Part shown: piece after piece, positions 1 to 15,500 of the stretch | Layout of the letters: every line of letters begins with the position of its first letter | Numbering within the stretch: position 1 is the stretch's first letter | Assembly: GCF_900496995.4 (NCBI RefSeq) | Contig: NC_044029.1 | Location: 2,170,001 to 2,234,000, forward strand | Origin: Aquila chrysaetos chrysaetos | Taxonomy: Eukaryota > Chordata > Aves > Accipitriformes > Accipitridae | Reading direction: 5' to 3' | DNA: 64,000 bases | The notes under the pieces: model-generated | The model's input: the letters and a program-made list of their open reading frames with translations, nothing else | Database searches by the model: none | What the model was told of the DNA's origin: nothing | Position numbers and translations under genes: made by a program

Positions 1-526
1 CTCTACACAGAAGAAATCTGTAATGACAGACATTTGCCTTTGAGGCTTCTGGGCGCTGCTAGCACAAGAAAGCACTTAGTCTGTTAAGGGAAGGAAGCTT
101 TGCATCATTCAACATTAAAGTACTGCCTTGCTATGAAAAAACTTGAAGCAATCTTACTGGGAGAAAAGGTGGCAAGATGACTTCAAAGAGCTATGATAAA
201 ATCTGGAAACAAAGGGAAAGCCTTGTAAGTGGAGGGAAGACAACTCCCTTTCAAAGCAGGATGAACTACAAGAGGACATGCAAATGATGGTGCCTTATAC
301 TGATAGCACAATTTGACATGTTCCATTTAAAGAATTATTGATAGCTGAGGAGTATTTCCACACCAATTATTTTCTAATCTTCCCTTCTTTCCTACTACTC
401 CATTCTGACAGTCTCATGGCAGTCTACTATGGTACAGTGCTACACAAAGTTCAGCATTCCAAGATTTAGAATGTTAACAGATGTTCATATATTTTTAAAC
501 TATTTCAAGACATCATACAGACATAC

Positions 527-3500
527 CTTAGGTAGTTTTGGCAGAACCTTTGGTAGCCCTTTAAAAAACTGTGATTTCTGAAGGTTATCCCTTTGAAATA
601 ATGAATCAAAATACTGAAGCGTCATTGCTCCTACATCATCGAAGAATGGTATCTAAAAATAAGATTAAAAGCTTGTGATCTGGAGGGAGACAACATTAAT
701 GCTGTTACAAAGATTCCAAAATATAATCATCTGTTCACCTTTTCAATGCACTATAGTAAACCTTTACAATGATGTACCTGCAACTAACAATTAGAAAAGT
801 ACATTTTTACCTTACTAAGTAGTATAATATTCACAGATAAAAGTTAATTATTAAGACGGAATTTTCCTAGCATTTTAAAGAAACCCATGCATGTTATACG
901 CACCTAGTTAACTTACTGTATGTGAAATAATTTTTTGTCTACAAAAAATGGAATGAAAAGTAAAAACCTTGATTAAAAGTTCTGCTAGGAATAATTATGC
1001 TACTTAATATTACAACAAAGGATTACCTACTAGGCCATCCAGATGTGGAAACTTACAATGAATGAACAAGCATTTATATGCAATAAATATGTAATTACAT
1101 AAATTTCTCTGCAATGTTCAGACACATGTGTAAATCCAGTCCACTATAATTTCTCACATGATCTCCCATGTTTGCATTACTTCAGCAAAGAGGGCACAGG
1201 CCGTCTTAAGTATTGTCTAACAATGCATATGCACAGAGCAGACTTATAAAGATGGCACCAATAAAATACCAGGGGAGTTCATCTATAGCCATGGTGTATC
1301 ATATTAATACTGATAGAGCTGCTTCATCGTAAATGAAAGACTGATAAAAATGCATGATGATAACAAGATTGTTTATAAAAATCCATCCCCAAATATTCAG
1401 CCTTCAGTTAGCAGATGAACAAACAGAGTAAAAGAGTGCCTATCCCAGACCTACACAGACTGGAATGAAAAGTTCTGCATTCAAAAATTTGCACGGGTAA
1501 GATTCCTCCCTCCTGCTAGCTCTCAGTTTTAGGGAGGGATATATCAAACCTCATGGGCTCACAACAGTTAAAGACAAAGCATGGTCTCTCAGTCTATTTG
1601 GACACTTGTTTTCAGTTCAGAAATTTGTGCACAAAGAAAGGCTATAAAAACATTTAAAGAAGCTCTGCTGTAAGACAGAAAGAGAAGCCAATAAGAGTAG
1701 GGCAATAAAGAAAAAAAGAATCAGAAAAGCAGACTGGAGTAGGGCAATACAGAAGAGAAGCATCTATTGGCAGAGAATTCAAGTTAGTCTGCACTGTAAA
1801 CTTATATTCTGTCTTCTAGATCACACACCAAAATGTATGTGATCATGGAATTCTACACAGGTTAACACAAACTAGTTAAAACTAGCAAGGTAAACTTGCC
1901 CATGTCAAGCTCCATTTTAGCTCATGTCATGCTGGCCATAACAAACTGCTTTTAAAACTGAAGCTCTAATATCTACCCTACAATTCAGTCTGCAGTGCAG
2001 ACGTGGTAAAAGAGAATTAACATCTTTATAAAACCATACTGCTTAATACAACCATTTACAGATCTGTTTGTTGTAGTCCTTCAGACAAATGAGCTGATAC
2101 CTGAGTAGTATTTGCCAATTTCCTCACTACCCATCTTTCAGCACATATGTTGGCAGAACCATTACCTGTTCCCCCTCCCTTCTTCACTCACTGTTTCTTC
2201 CAACTGTTAAGACACTGATTTTTCTCTCTGCATACAATCTTTTTACATGACAGGAAAAGAAGAAAATTGTTTAGCTAAGCAAATCTATAAGCAGGAACCT
2301 GAAAGGCTATGAGATATGAGAAAATAGGCCATAAGACAAAGGAAGAATCATGCTTTTAAGTTCTACTTTCGGATGGGAAAGCGGAGGAAGAGTTTGTCAA
2401 ATTAAAACTTAAATTTTCCTACTTGCAATTAATTTTTGCTTTATTATGGCAAGTAAGCTCCAAATACATTTTAAGCTATTCTTCTGCATACTTAAGAATA
2501 CACCAAAAATCATAAGCCAAAAGTTAATCCTTACATTTACTGCCCTTTATCATTTTATGGCTTTAAAATCCTTCCAGTACAGTTTTAAAGACTGAATTGT
2601 ATAAAAACAATAGCATAGAAAATAATTCCAACTGTATTGGAAAGCAACAACATAGCATTGCATTGAATGACTATTCTAAATTCTGTCTCAGCACCCACTT
2701 CTTCCATATTAATAAAGGTCAGCTAAGGACAACTTTTGGCATCAACTAACATCATTATTTCCAAAATAGTTAAAAAATATTTAACATTTCAACTAAAATG
2801 ATTAACAAGGAAAACACTTTAAAAAAGCTCTATTGTTTCTACAAATCAAACACTATTTTCCCTCTTTGCTACGGCTACTGTATTTTCCATGAACTGACCT
2901 TAGTCATTTGATCTGCGTCTGGTCTGACTGCTGGAGCTACATTTAAGAGTAGCTTTACATGTTCACGCACCTCCTCTGGTATATTCTGAAGAGTACTGGA
3001 GCTTAAACGGCTCAGCTGTGTAAGTAATTTAAGCACATGCACCATGAAGTCAGAAAATCCTGCATATAACTATTTCCAATACACAACAGGACTATACTTT
3101 GTCCTCTTGATGGTTTCTCTACCCACACCTTTGATATCCCTCCCTTCTCCCCTTTTATAACCCATTTGCTGCTTCTGATCCCTCAGTCTTCTTTCTGTCT
3201 CCCAACAGCCTACCTGCTTCAGGTCACATTCCCCTATTTCTAACTTCTCATCATGTTCAGGTTATCAGAGAACACAAACCCAGTATTTTTAAACAGGTAC
3301 ACGTTATTATCTGAGGTGGTGTCTACACACATCAAAACACAGTAGACACAACTAAGGCAACGGACACCCAAAGAAGTTACGACAAAGGAAACTTGCATAT
3401 GAACATACATTATGTCAGCTGATCCAAGTAACTGTCTTCTGTTAATATGCATAGTTCACAAAAATGTGAAATAGCTGATAGCTGAGTAGATACTGATTAC

Positions 3501-6500
3501 AATGTCAAGTGATCAAATCACTCTAAACTCAGCCATCTTCAATGGTCCTACATAGGTCATTCACTGCCTTGTGTTTCACATCGTCCACCCCAACAGGTGG
3601 AGTACTTATTCCACAAGATCAGCATTCAACAGGTTTACAGCAAAATCAGGTGAAAAATGAAATCTGTAGTTTATGAACTTGGTACATGTAACCTTCTCTA
3701 CACATATTTTTATTTCCCGTATTTTCGTAGGATTCTTTTTTCTTGTTATTAAGATAGCATGCAAGGTGAGATACCATTATCAGATTGTGTTGGAGCACTG
3801 GTATTGTGTTCTAATTATTTACATCTATTTTAAAACAGTAACTTTTCAAATATGAAAATCAATGAGTAATAGTCACAAACAGAACAAATACCTGATCCAG
3901 CTGTCTACTAAAGCTTTTATAAATATCCTGCTTGTTGACTTCAAAAATTGGTTTCCCTTTATTAAACACCGCATACATAACAGCACCTAGAGAGTACATA
4001 TCACTGGCTGTCTCACAGCTCACGGAGAGAATATATTCTGGTGCCAGATATTCAGGATTTGGAAGACACAGGGATGGTAAGTTTGGATCCCATTCCTTAC
4101 ATGGGAACTTTGGCTATAAGAGAAGTAAAAGAAAGTACATTTATTAGGGATTTTTAAAGAACATTTTAAATAAGAAACTCAAGCAGCAAAAAATAATTAA
4201 TCCACTCAAATTCAATTATGAATGAAACAGAAACAGGGTAAGGCAAAACTGTTAAGAATCTGTGTCTGCAGCAGAGTGATTAGCTGAAGTCTGAACATTC
4301 CAGTCGGGAAGTGTAATGTAAAATCAAAGTACTGCTGTAAGAGGGAAACTAGCTATGATGGGAATTCATTTTAGGAGGTAGCAGCTAGGCACTGAGTGGA
4401 TGCAACAGACTAAATTAGGTAGTTTTGCATGTCATCCAACATTCAGGTGAGCAGAAGTGGCACAGGCTTCAGACTCTGTCTGAAACCATCACTAGTCTAT
4501 TTTGACTCCACTGAGCCAACTCAGGCTCTTTTTCTGTGACGACCAAAGGCGGCACTTCAACCCAGACCTGTGCCATACGTTCAAACTTCCTGCCAACAAA
4601 ATATAGAGGTGAAAATTAAATAAATGACTCTGTACTGAAATGCAAGGTCATGAAACTGGTTTCAGACAAAGATCTGAATTTGAAATTTAATGATGATAAA
4701 GATCTATTACCTCCTGTTCAGATGGATTTGTTGACTGAATACAAAAATCAAACCCCATAATTTTCCATGCTCCACTCTTATTTAAAATTATATTTTCAGG
4801 AGTAATATTTCCATGGACCATTTTCACACTGCTATGCAAAAATGACAAGCCTTCAGAAACCTGTTAATAAAAGATTATTATTTCAGGTTAAATATTTCCC
4901 CAAATATTCTATAAGACATTTACAAAAATTCTGTTCCTGTGGTCACCGTTAAATTGTTATGTTAACTAAGAAACAATTTTTCACCACTATTTTAGGCTAT
5001 GTCTTAAAAATTATGTATGAAGGAAACTAAACACAGATAAGTAATCAGCAGATGAGATTACTAATGCCGATTAACTACCACAGCATAAGGACACATGCTT
5101 TTCAAAGTTGATCAACATATTCATGAAATAAAATCTGGGAGCTACTGTTCCTCCACAGAAGGTAAAGAAAAGATTCACATATGGGAGAGACAGCTGTAGT
5201 GTAGACATTCATATGAAAAAAAAAAATTCATTTGATTTTGTATTTTCCATGTCAGAATAAAGAAAACCAGTAGCAACTTAGACCCTCCCGTGTTCATCCT
5301 CTCTTGTACTTACAGTGATCAGGGCACTATCATCTCTCACTTCCCAATTATTTGATTTACTGTATAGGCAGACAAAACTTTGGCAGTTTACAAACTTTAT
5401 AAAACAATCATTAATACTAAAAGCACATGAAAATTATAAGGACAACCTGTGTCATACCTGAAGCAAACCATATTTGGTCTCCACATCATAAAGTTTGTAT
5501 TCTTTGATGTCAGATGGTAAAGGAGAAGGTAGATTGTCCCAGCTGCCAAGAACATTAGCTAAACTTGCACAGACTGGTTCTGTACAAAATGCCAAGCAAT
5601 CCCTGTAGAGGAAATACATAAAAACATTTCTTGTAAATAAATGTAATAAATCTCTTGACTGCAAATAAAGAACCATACAAACATCATATTGTACATTACC
5701 AGAGCACTTGGTGCTACCTAAAACCATGTTGTATTTCAGCTTTTGAATTCTTGTAAGTAATATAATACCAAAGAGAAATATATATATATTTGAAGTATTA
5801 AAAAATATTAGAATTAAGTTATTTTATTCTCTAACATTCACATACATCACTAATGATGCACACAATGCTTCACAAAAAGTTTTAACAAAACAATGCTTTT
5901 CTTGTCCTGATCCAGGAAAACCAAACAAATAATTCTTACTATTATTAAAAATCGTAAAATCAGGCTTTTAGCTGTGCCTAAACCTGACACATCCCTGACT
6001 GAAGCAATACTTAATCTGGTCAGACAATGATCAGAAACAAAATTAATAAAATGTAAGGTAGCACCTGAACATTCTTTTACTTTGCAAATGAATAGAAGAG
6101 GTGCAAACAGAAATATGCTTGTTGTATGAACTGCAGTTTGCATGTGAAGTGACTGTTTTCTAAATTACTTTATCTATGGTTTTCTTCATGAAAAACTACA
6201 GGTCTTGTTTATGCATTTTTGTGTCAACAGTGTTTGAAAAGCACGGATGAAGCAAACTTCTGCACATGAAGTGGACTGGTTGTAACACTGTGCTTCAAAA
6301 TTTCAAACTTCAAAGTCCTGAAAACAATGTATGTCTCAGTTTCACAAACTTCATGTGAATGATAACACAGAGTTATTTGTTAAATTCTTCATACTGGTCT
6401 GCACAGGCTGGAGGCCCTGGACAGTCATTGCACCTCACTTCTTAATTGTTTTAAAGTTTTTTTGGAGAAAGCATTACATGGATGGTATAGCTTACATACC

Positions 6501-9500
6501 TGGTTTAAGGATGAGTAATTCATGAGAACACTAAATACTGCATCAGTATGAACACAGAAAACTGAGACTGAGTTACAGTAATAAAGATATTTTTTTGAAT
6601 ATAAAGTTCTAGGCAAGAAGAAAGAAGCCTAACTTTCTGTTCATTCTATAAAAGCATCACAGAAGACACAATGCCTCAGCATGAATCTACCACATAGTTT
6701 TTATGTATCTCAATAATTAACAAGCTTGCTCTTTGAAGTAAAGTAAGGCTGTTGAAACATTCAAACCTCTTATTACTCATCTAGATTTTATTTTTACTTT
6801 AGTTTTATCCACTGCCTTTCTGAAGGAAAAACAACTGAAAATTAAAATACATTGAAACGCAAGTGTCAGCCAACCTGACAGAACTTCCTTTTGCTACCAT
6901 TCTGTTAACACCGTCCCTTTTGTGTTTCTATTAACACAACTAGGGCTATAAAACTCGTTTCTGTATTATACACAAGGAAGAATCAGAGCACAGAAAGACA
7001 AAGTCCTACATTTTCAATCTGACTTCAACTTCACCATAGAGCTTATACATTTAGTTACTGTTAAGGCAGAGATGACAAAAAATACCTAGGGAACACTTAT
7101 TCAGTGACTTTCGTAACATGAACTCTCTGATTGCTGTTTTTTTGAGGGATGGCTTTTTATTTTTCACTTTAGGAGCTAATTAAATAAGGACCCAAACCAG
7201 AGTAATGGAAGGATGCGGCAAATTTAATTAAAGCAATTGAGTATTGCAGAAGCTGAACAGTTCCCTGAATAATATCAAAATGAAATTCAGAGTAACATAA
7301 TAAAAAGAAAACAAGTTAAAAATAAAAGTGATGGCCAAAAGTGCATACGCTTTGGCAAAAACAGCAACAGATGGAATGTCTAGTAAACTAAGTATCTGGG
7401 ACTCTTCACACTACTACTATTTTTAAAGGGTAGTAATGACATTATGAGTGAACTTATTTGGCTTTTTCATCCTTTTCTCCAATAACCAGTTAAATATAGA
7501 ATAATATTGCTTATCTGTGCTGTTACTGGAATTCAAGACCAGTTGTAAGTAAATGTATTTATATTAAATATTTAGTATAAATAGTTATTCATTATACAAA
7601 TGTATGTAAAAATGTATACATCATAATATATAGAATATATATATTTATATTAAATATAATTATATTGAATACCAATAATTTGGAGTAGAAACATTCTATT
7701 AATAGTGGAAAAGCTACCTACACACTAGGGTCAGAAAGGTATGGCCTTTCTTTCTATGTCTACTTCACCTGTGCAGGTACACCAAGTACCCCTTGGACCA
7801 GCAAAGGAGGAATAAAGGGTGACTTGCAAGCACTTCAACACAACTGTATGTTACTTTGAAGACACAAAAAGGTACAGTCGAACCAGAAGGAGCCCATAAC
7901 AGATTTCTTGAAGAATAACTATTCTGGAAAGACCTGCAATTCTAAAGAAATCTTACAGCATGCTTGCACAAGGTGACACACACAAATATTCTAAGCAAAC
8001 TTTTATTTTATGAACCCCCTCCAAAAACCGTTACCGGTTTCTGGCACAGCAAGCAACTGGACAGGTTTTGTGCTACTAGTGTTTCTACCAACAGCTGCGT
8101 GTGCTGAGTATGGAAAGAAGAACAACTGGAGCAAAGCATAGGGCATTGCTAAAAACTCACGAACGAGAACTCTGACAGAACTACACTGTTTATTTTACTC
8201 AAAAGGCTTAAATTCTTCACAAGAACACCAAAGCTTTCTTAACACTCCAAGGAATGAATCTTAGCCTTTTCTTCTGAAGTGCAGAGTTCAGGGAAAAAAT
8301 AATTACAGATGCAGTTGCTGAGTCAATCAAAATACTGTGACAATTTTAGGAAGAAGCCTGGGGTATAATCTGGGATTCACTTGCATACAGTATGACTGAG
8401 ATGACCCTAGGCCATTTAGCATGTAATAGTTTATTCACTGTTGCAGACTACTGAGAGCTGTCTTCAATTACCTAATTGATCTTCCTTAAGGCTCTTCTGA
8501 GGGGCATACTGAACCATAGGGGCAATGACAGCTTTGAAGCCTTGTTAATGTGAAATGTGTTTAGTACTGGAGGAAAGATGTATATGAATATGCAAGTGTC
8601 ATTTAATCCAAGAAATCTTTCCCAAAGTAGGCATTGCAAAGATGAAGAAGCATTCCTACAGTATTCTCAGCTCCTAGAAGCCAGTACATTTCGAAAAATG
8701 CAGGTTAACAGACACAATCAAAAACACAGACTTTTGAAAAGTAATGTACGTGAACCTTTATTAGGCTACCATTTAGAAAAACTACTTTGGAAAAAAACTT
8801 TTCCAAAAAAAGCTTTCTATTTTAACATGAAACCTTCATTTTGTTTGTTAGATTTTAGTGTGCAGTTATCAGTACAGTTGAACAATAAATCTGGAAGACT
8901 AAACCATTATTGTGCCTAGTGACCAACCTTACATAAATCAAATAAGCACTATAAAAACACACTGAATTTTGTCTCCCTTGATTGACATTTGAGGACCTTT
9001 TAAACATGTACGTGGCCACAACACATACAATTTACCAAAAATCTCCAGTCTCACATGCATTAAGTACATACACCTCATAAATGGAACAAATGTGTCAACA
9101 ACCTTTTCAAAGAAAACAATTTTTAAGAGCATTCTTTAAAAGTGAAATTAATTGAACTACCAAATTTTCACACTGTAAGGGTCATGTTTAGCCTTATAAC
9201 TGCAACTGCAGTAAAATCACGCAATAGATTATTAATCAGATTCATATCAGAAATGGATCCTATGGCTTGGGGGAAAAAAAATCTGAGGGTGGGGTGAATA
9301 CATGAGTAGGTAAATACAGTAAACTTGAATCTCATCAGATGTATGTGTTGAATGTTCCAGGTATTTTACGTCCAATAACAAAACAATGATTAAGAAAGTC
9401 TGTTCTCAACTGTACTACAGCTTACCTGGATTCTTCCAATGGATGTTGCACAGTAAGTAGTCGAGGGTGTCGAAGCCTGGTTAGCTGTTGAACACCTCGT

Positions 9501-12500
9501 TTTAAAGAATCAATAATGTGATCCTTTTCAAATTTTTGATATTTGTCTATTAGCTTCTTATCAAAGACAAAAACAGCCACTTCCTAGAAATAAGCAACAA
9601 AATTCACTCAATATATAACAAAGCCAAAACCCAAGCCTATACACAATTACATACACACATTTTTCGAATCAACAGTACAATCCCACCAATGCAATAAGTA
9701 TCTCAAAGTATATTTATACATACATATTGTCCTTAACTTGTCCCAGTCATAATCACACAGGTTACTGTATATAACCTCGGAATATACATTTTAAGAGTCA
9801 AGGTACTACTGCTCCTTATGTTACAAACAGTAATACGTAAACTATAACCACTATCTACACAGTGACAAAGCAGAAGATCCAAATTAATTTTAGCATTAAA
9901 TATATCAAGTAGTGCTTTATTAAACCAGACCCTGTCTCAGTGTTCTGCTCCAAACCAGTATGATCTAAATTAAACTAGACATTCATGAAAGATAATTTAT
10001 AGTTAATAATCAATTAATCTGATCAGACCATTCACATGATAAAACATTAAGAATTTTTTAATGCTTAAACATGTCTAAAAAGAAGTCCCAGAAATGCAGT
10101 AAAGTTAAAACCACAGAAAATAGTTCTTCCAACCAACTTCTGCAAATGGAGTGGGAGAAAATTAAGAAATTTATATGAAACTCTGAAATTACAGAGGTGG
10201 ATGTGAAATAAAAAATTAGATTACATCACCATCTTGGAAGCCATTAAAGAGAAATAAATCAATTGAAGAAAAAAGGAATTAAAAAATTTACAATGAAACA
10301 GAGACTTTCTTATACTCCTACAACAGCATTATGAAAAGGTTAGAAACCAGTACAAAATAATATGAAAATACAGCTTTCAGTCCCAAGAGGAAGTCTATGC
10401 TCTTGTATTGCATATTTTATAACCATTATTCTAATTAAAATCTCCCAGGAACAGTTACATTATTAATTTAAAAAAAAGACTTCTAGAAATAGGCTATATA
10501 AAAAAATAAATTCAGTCCAATACACAAAAAATTGGGTTATATTTTTTAGCTGGTACCTGTTTCATTAAGCCATTAGCAGGTTAACGTCTGTAACTAACTC
10601 AACTCAGTACACTTTTCCTGCTTCTATCCATACCAGCTCCCTGCTCCAGCTTTCAAGTGTAATGGATCAAACATTAACATTGACACAAGGCAGGGAGGAA
10701 CCAATGACAGGGGATGGAAGATATACACTATACCCACTATTTAAAAAATACACATTTTCCAGTATGACGTGTGAATGTGTGCCCAATAACAAAATTTCAA
10801 ATTAATACAGCAGTTCTGAAAGCAATTCTCTTTAATGACAAGTCAAAAGAATCAGAAAGTGAATATTTAAATCAGATAGTGTAGGACATCAGCTATGGTT
10901 TGAATATTTTATGATAGCTATAAATAAGTTCTATTGGTGCTTGCTGCAATCCTGCATCATTTGTCTGAAGTTTGACAGAACTTTTACATATCCAAAATTA
11001 GCTCACATATAACTATGTATATGAAATTGTAGTATTCTAAGTATGAAAATGATTGCTATCACATTGATTTCGTAGACTTAGTTATTGTGGAGTATCAAGA
11101 ATCAAAGTAATTTGAGCTGTGTGACAACTTGCTTCCAATACCTTCATTTATCATGTAACACATCTCATACAAGAAGAAAGCATACAGCCATCTCTGCTCA
11201 TGGACATAAAAATGTTAAATGTGTTCTGATATTAATTCAAAATATGGCATTCTGAAATTCAATTCCATAATCAACATTGATTTTTATATGCAGAATGCCA
11301 TATCAACAGTTTAATATCTTAACCCCCATAAGTCACCAGACATTATTGTACAGAATAATTAAGAGATAGCTGAGTCACGGGCCACAGAACACAGTTTCAA
11401 TGCACAAAAATTACTGAAACCATAGAGTATGCTTGGAAACTTTTAAAAGCATTCATGGTTTTATGCTGCGTGAACCAAATAACCCTGTCAAATTTTTACT
11501 ATGAATACATTATTTCTGTTATTCCTTTTCTGTTTCACAAGAACTGATATCCGACCCCAAAAAAGAGGGCTACTGACTGTAGCTGATAGGGATTCTATTT
11601 CCTGTAACTACTTTGATGGAAACTTACCCAGAGGAAAACCTGAAAGGTTTACATAGTTACTACTTCTTTCCCCAGAAAGCTCTAGGGGAGCTTCCACTTT
11701 GTTTTTTTCATTTCATAGGTTTGAAGGAAGAGTAGCTTCCTCCTGCAGACTACTTGTTACTTAATTCTGCAGTTGTGTCGTAATGCCAACTTCATGATAT
11801 AAAAATAAATTTAACATAAAAAGACTAAAATATATTTAAAAACCCTGACTGCTCTCCACAAAGAAAGTGAAAAAGTAGAGACAAAACAACCCTTATCTTT
11901 AACGACACAAATTTTCATTCATTCTGTGATAGGAAGTATACACACCCAGCTTGACAAGCTCTTGTCCCAGCACAGTATACTGGTCATGCCTCTACCTGCG
12001 TTAGGAAGCATGGACAAGTACGTAGGGGACTAGACTGGCCACTCAAGAGATCTAAGTTTAAATCTCAGTTCTGTTCACAAACATGACATAGTCCACACCT
12101 TCCACCTCACCTCCCACGTGTTTAAGCCAAGCGCTTTACTTCAAAGTGGGGTTAGGTAAAGCTCAGGGATGATACTGAGACAGCCGTATGTTATGATGTG
12201 TACCATGCAAATATTTGCCAGGATGAAGACCTTCAAGAAAACACCTTTTTTTAATGCCAAGAATTCAGAATTTTTAACATGAATCACTGAAAAGATCAGT
12301 GTTTCAGTTCTACAATGCCTTTGCCAAGGAATTAAACGTCACCTGTGCAAAGAGGAGTAAACATTGTCCACAACATGCAAGACACAGGACATGGTTTAAC
12401 TGGGCTATAATAATATTAACTCATCTAGAATGCTTTTAGACACTGAATAGAAAAGTGTAAATCAGTTCTCTTTGATTGTGCTTGTGTATTTCAGGGGAAT

Positions 12501-15500
12501 CCTGTTGACCACTGTCCCAAAGACCTGGTATTCACTAATATACCCCTTCATAAAGGTTTTTTATCCTTGTAGTTTTAATCACCAAATGCCCCAATTTCCT
12601 TGTCCCAGCTTCTTTGGGCAGTTTTCCTTTGTACTGGGTCTGGCTGAGATGGAGTTAATTTTCTTTATAGCAGCCCATATGGTGCTGTGTTTTAGATTTG
12701 TGACTAAAACAGTGTTGATAACACACCGATGTTTTAGCTGTTGCTGAAAAGTCCTTGCGCAGGGTCAAGGCTTTCTCTTTTTCCTGCTCTGCCCCACAGC
12801 GAGTAGGCTGGAGGTAGGCAGGAGATTGGGATGGGACACGGCCAGGAGAACCAACCCAAACCGGCCAAAGGGCTATTCCGTATTGTATAACATCATGTTC
12901 AGTGGTAAAAACTAGGGTAGAGGAAGAAGAAGGGGGGTTTTGGCTTCCAAGGTGGCTGTTGTTTGGAGACTAGCTTGAGCACCAGTCTGCCTGTGGGATG
13001 TGGTGGGCAATTTCCTTTGCTTTGCTTGATTTTTTCCCGCCTTCCTTCACCTATTAAAGTGTCCAGATCTTGACCTATGAGTTTTCTTGCTTTTCTTCTT
13101 CCTATTTTTCTGCCCCCATCCTGCTGGCAGTGGGGAAGTGAGTGAGTAGCTGAGTGGGTGCTTGGTTGCTGGTCGGGGTCAACCTACCACATCCTCCAAG
13201 TCCATTTGCAATCCTGCATTCCTTATGAAACACACACCAGTTTGAAACACACACTGACACTTTAAAATACGTGTCCTTATTTACCCATGTAAACACCTTA
13301 TAAACCAAAGAGAATGCAAAAATTCTGCTCCTATCTTAGCCAATGCAACTGCTAAAAAAAAAAACCAAAAAAAGAAAGGGGGGAAAGGGGGAAGAGAGCG
13401 AGAGAAACAATTCTCCCTAACCAGAAAAAGGCAACCAAGGCATGTCACGCTTTCTCTCCTGCCCCTAAGAGGAAGGCAAGAATTCAGAAACATATCGGGT
13501 TTGTGTGTCAAAAAAGATGCACACAAAACTAGAAAGTATTTCTAAACTGAAGACTCTAAAAGCTGTGGAAATGTAATGAGAATGGAATAGCAATACTGCT
13601 TCCTAGTCATCTCATTGCATACTGAGAAAACATGTTAAAAATACCTGTAAAACATTCAAGCACTATAGTGGGGAATGCTACAGAAACTCAAATCCTTCTA
13701 TTTTCAATGACATTTTGAATAGTGTGGAGTAATAGTGCCAGAGACTAAGCACAGAACAACAAGGAAGAAAAAACCCACCACAAAATATTTAATAACCATC
13801 TATCCTGTGAACTGAATGATGTAGTGCTCTCGTGGAAAAAAATTAAATGGGATCATATTAAAGACTAAGTCATGAACATAAAAGCAAAGGAAATTTTAAG
13901 GTAGCAGTCAGAGTGATTTTAGAAACTTTATGTTTGTTTTCCTTTTCACGCTTTTTTTTTAATGAATAATCAAATGTAACTCAATATGCAAACACACAAT
14001 GTTTTACCAAAGCCTCCCACTGTGCAAAGCAAAATAGTCTCTGAACTAAAATACTGGAAAGCATTCCAGTGTTACTCTGGTCTTTTGCCAGAAAAAGATT
14101 TTCCTCCAGCTTTTGGGGGGTTTATTTTCAGAAGCTTGCCAATGTTTTTTTATAACCCTACTTTCTCATCAGTTTGTTTCAGTCATAAGGTATACAACTA
14201 TTTCAATTTTAAAATTAATTAGCCTTTAAAGTTTGAATAGTAGGAAGCTTTCATTTCAAAGCTACTGTATGCACAGCCAAAACAACAGAAAGCTGACTTA
14301 CCTCCCATTAATATATTTAGTGCTACCACAATAACACCTAAACACAACTACAGTAGTCTTGAAGAGCAAACCATTATCTCCTTAATTCTGCTGGTTTTTA
14401 CAGCGGAGCTGCCAACAAGAACATTAAGTGACCTTATCCTATCTATTTCTTTACGATCGCACTTTCTAAGTGGAAAAAAGGACAACTGCCATATTATGCC
14501 AGAAAAAAACATAAGTGCATAAAGACTAAGTTAACAAATCCAAGATGAGCAGAAATACATACTGTAAAATTAGCAATGTTACTTCACATATACACATATA
14601 ACCAGAAACTCATAAATCTTTCAAACAAACAGCTGCAAATCAGCTATCAAATAACACCAGACAAACATATGCACACAGGTAAGTAATTTCCTCGCATTCT
14701 GTTACATTGTTATTCAGTCACCTACAAAGTAAGCAAGAAAAGACAAGGCACGTTAAAAAAAAACCCAAAACGTAAACATTCAGACATCCAGGAAAACCAG
14801 CAAGGCAGGAACCAGGCGGAACTCTGAAAAGAGGAATAAAATCATACAAATCTACTGTCACCAGAGGTGGAATATTTGTAACTGTCCACTGACTTAAAAT
14901 AGGAACCAAATTAATCTGTATTTGAAATCTTAACTTCAGCTGACCAACTTCTGTAAGACTGCTGAATTCCATTTGTCCTGAGAACAAAGATTTCTGATCA
15001 GTTCTACTGCTGTAATGCTAAGCCTCCAAATTTAGCTATTTTATCTGGCTACAATGACTTAAATTATTACTTGTGGCATTGTAAAGTGACAACACCATGG
15101 GCAATTAAGCACTTACATCCTGCTTGTCTGATTACAATACACATTTACTGTAATAAAGCTGAGTGCTTGTAGCTTCAAATTAGATATACACACTTGCAAT
15201 ACAGCAAATATGTGCATCACTTCACAAAAATGACTGCTACTGCTTGGAAAATGGCAGCCAGCCACTTCCATATTGCCCAGCTAACATTCAAAAGGTACAT
15301 GCAAAAGAAATAAAAAATGTTAAAGAACAGATATATTGCAATACAACACAACATAAACTGTTTGTATTGCTGCGTAGTTTTATTTTGCAATGGCAAACTG
15401 AATGTTGACATGATGCTACTTAACTGGTAATATTAATAATGGATGGTAATTGCATGTCAAATCACCAGCCATCTGAAATTCCCTGCAGTACAACTGCTGC

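Noticed and set aside
7560-7675. AT-rich stretch considered as an origin or matrix-attachment site
   Set aside because: Ordinary low-complexity AT repeats in an intron; base composition alone does not support a function.
8557-8919. 120-codon plus-strand open frame in a SCYL2 intron
   Set aside because: AT-rich intronic sequence, antisense to SCYL2, no splice context and no protein family signal.
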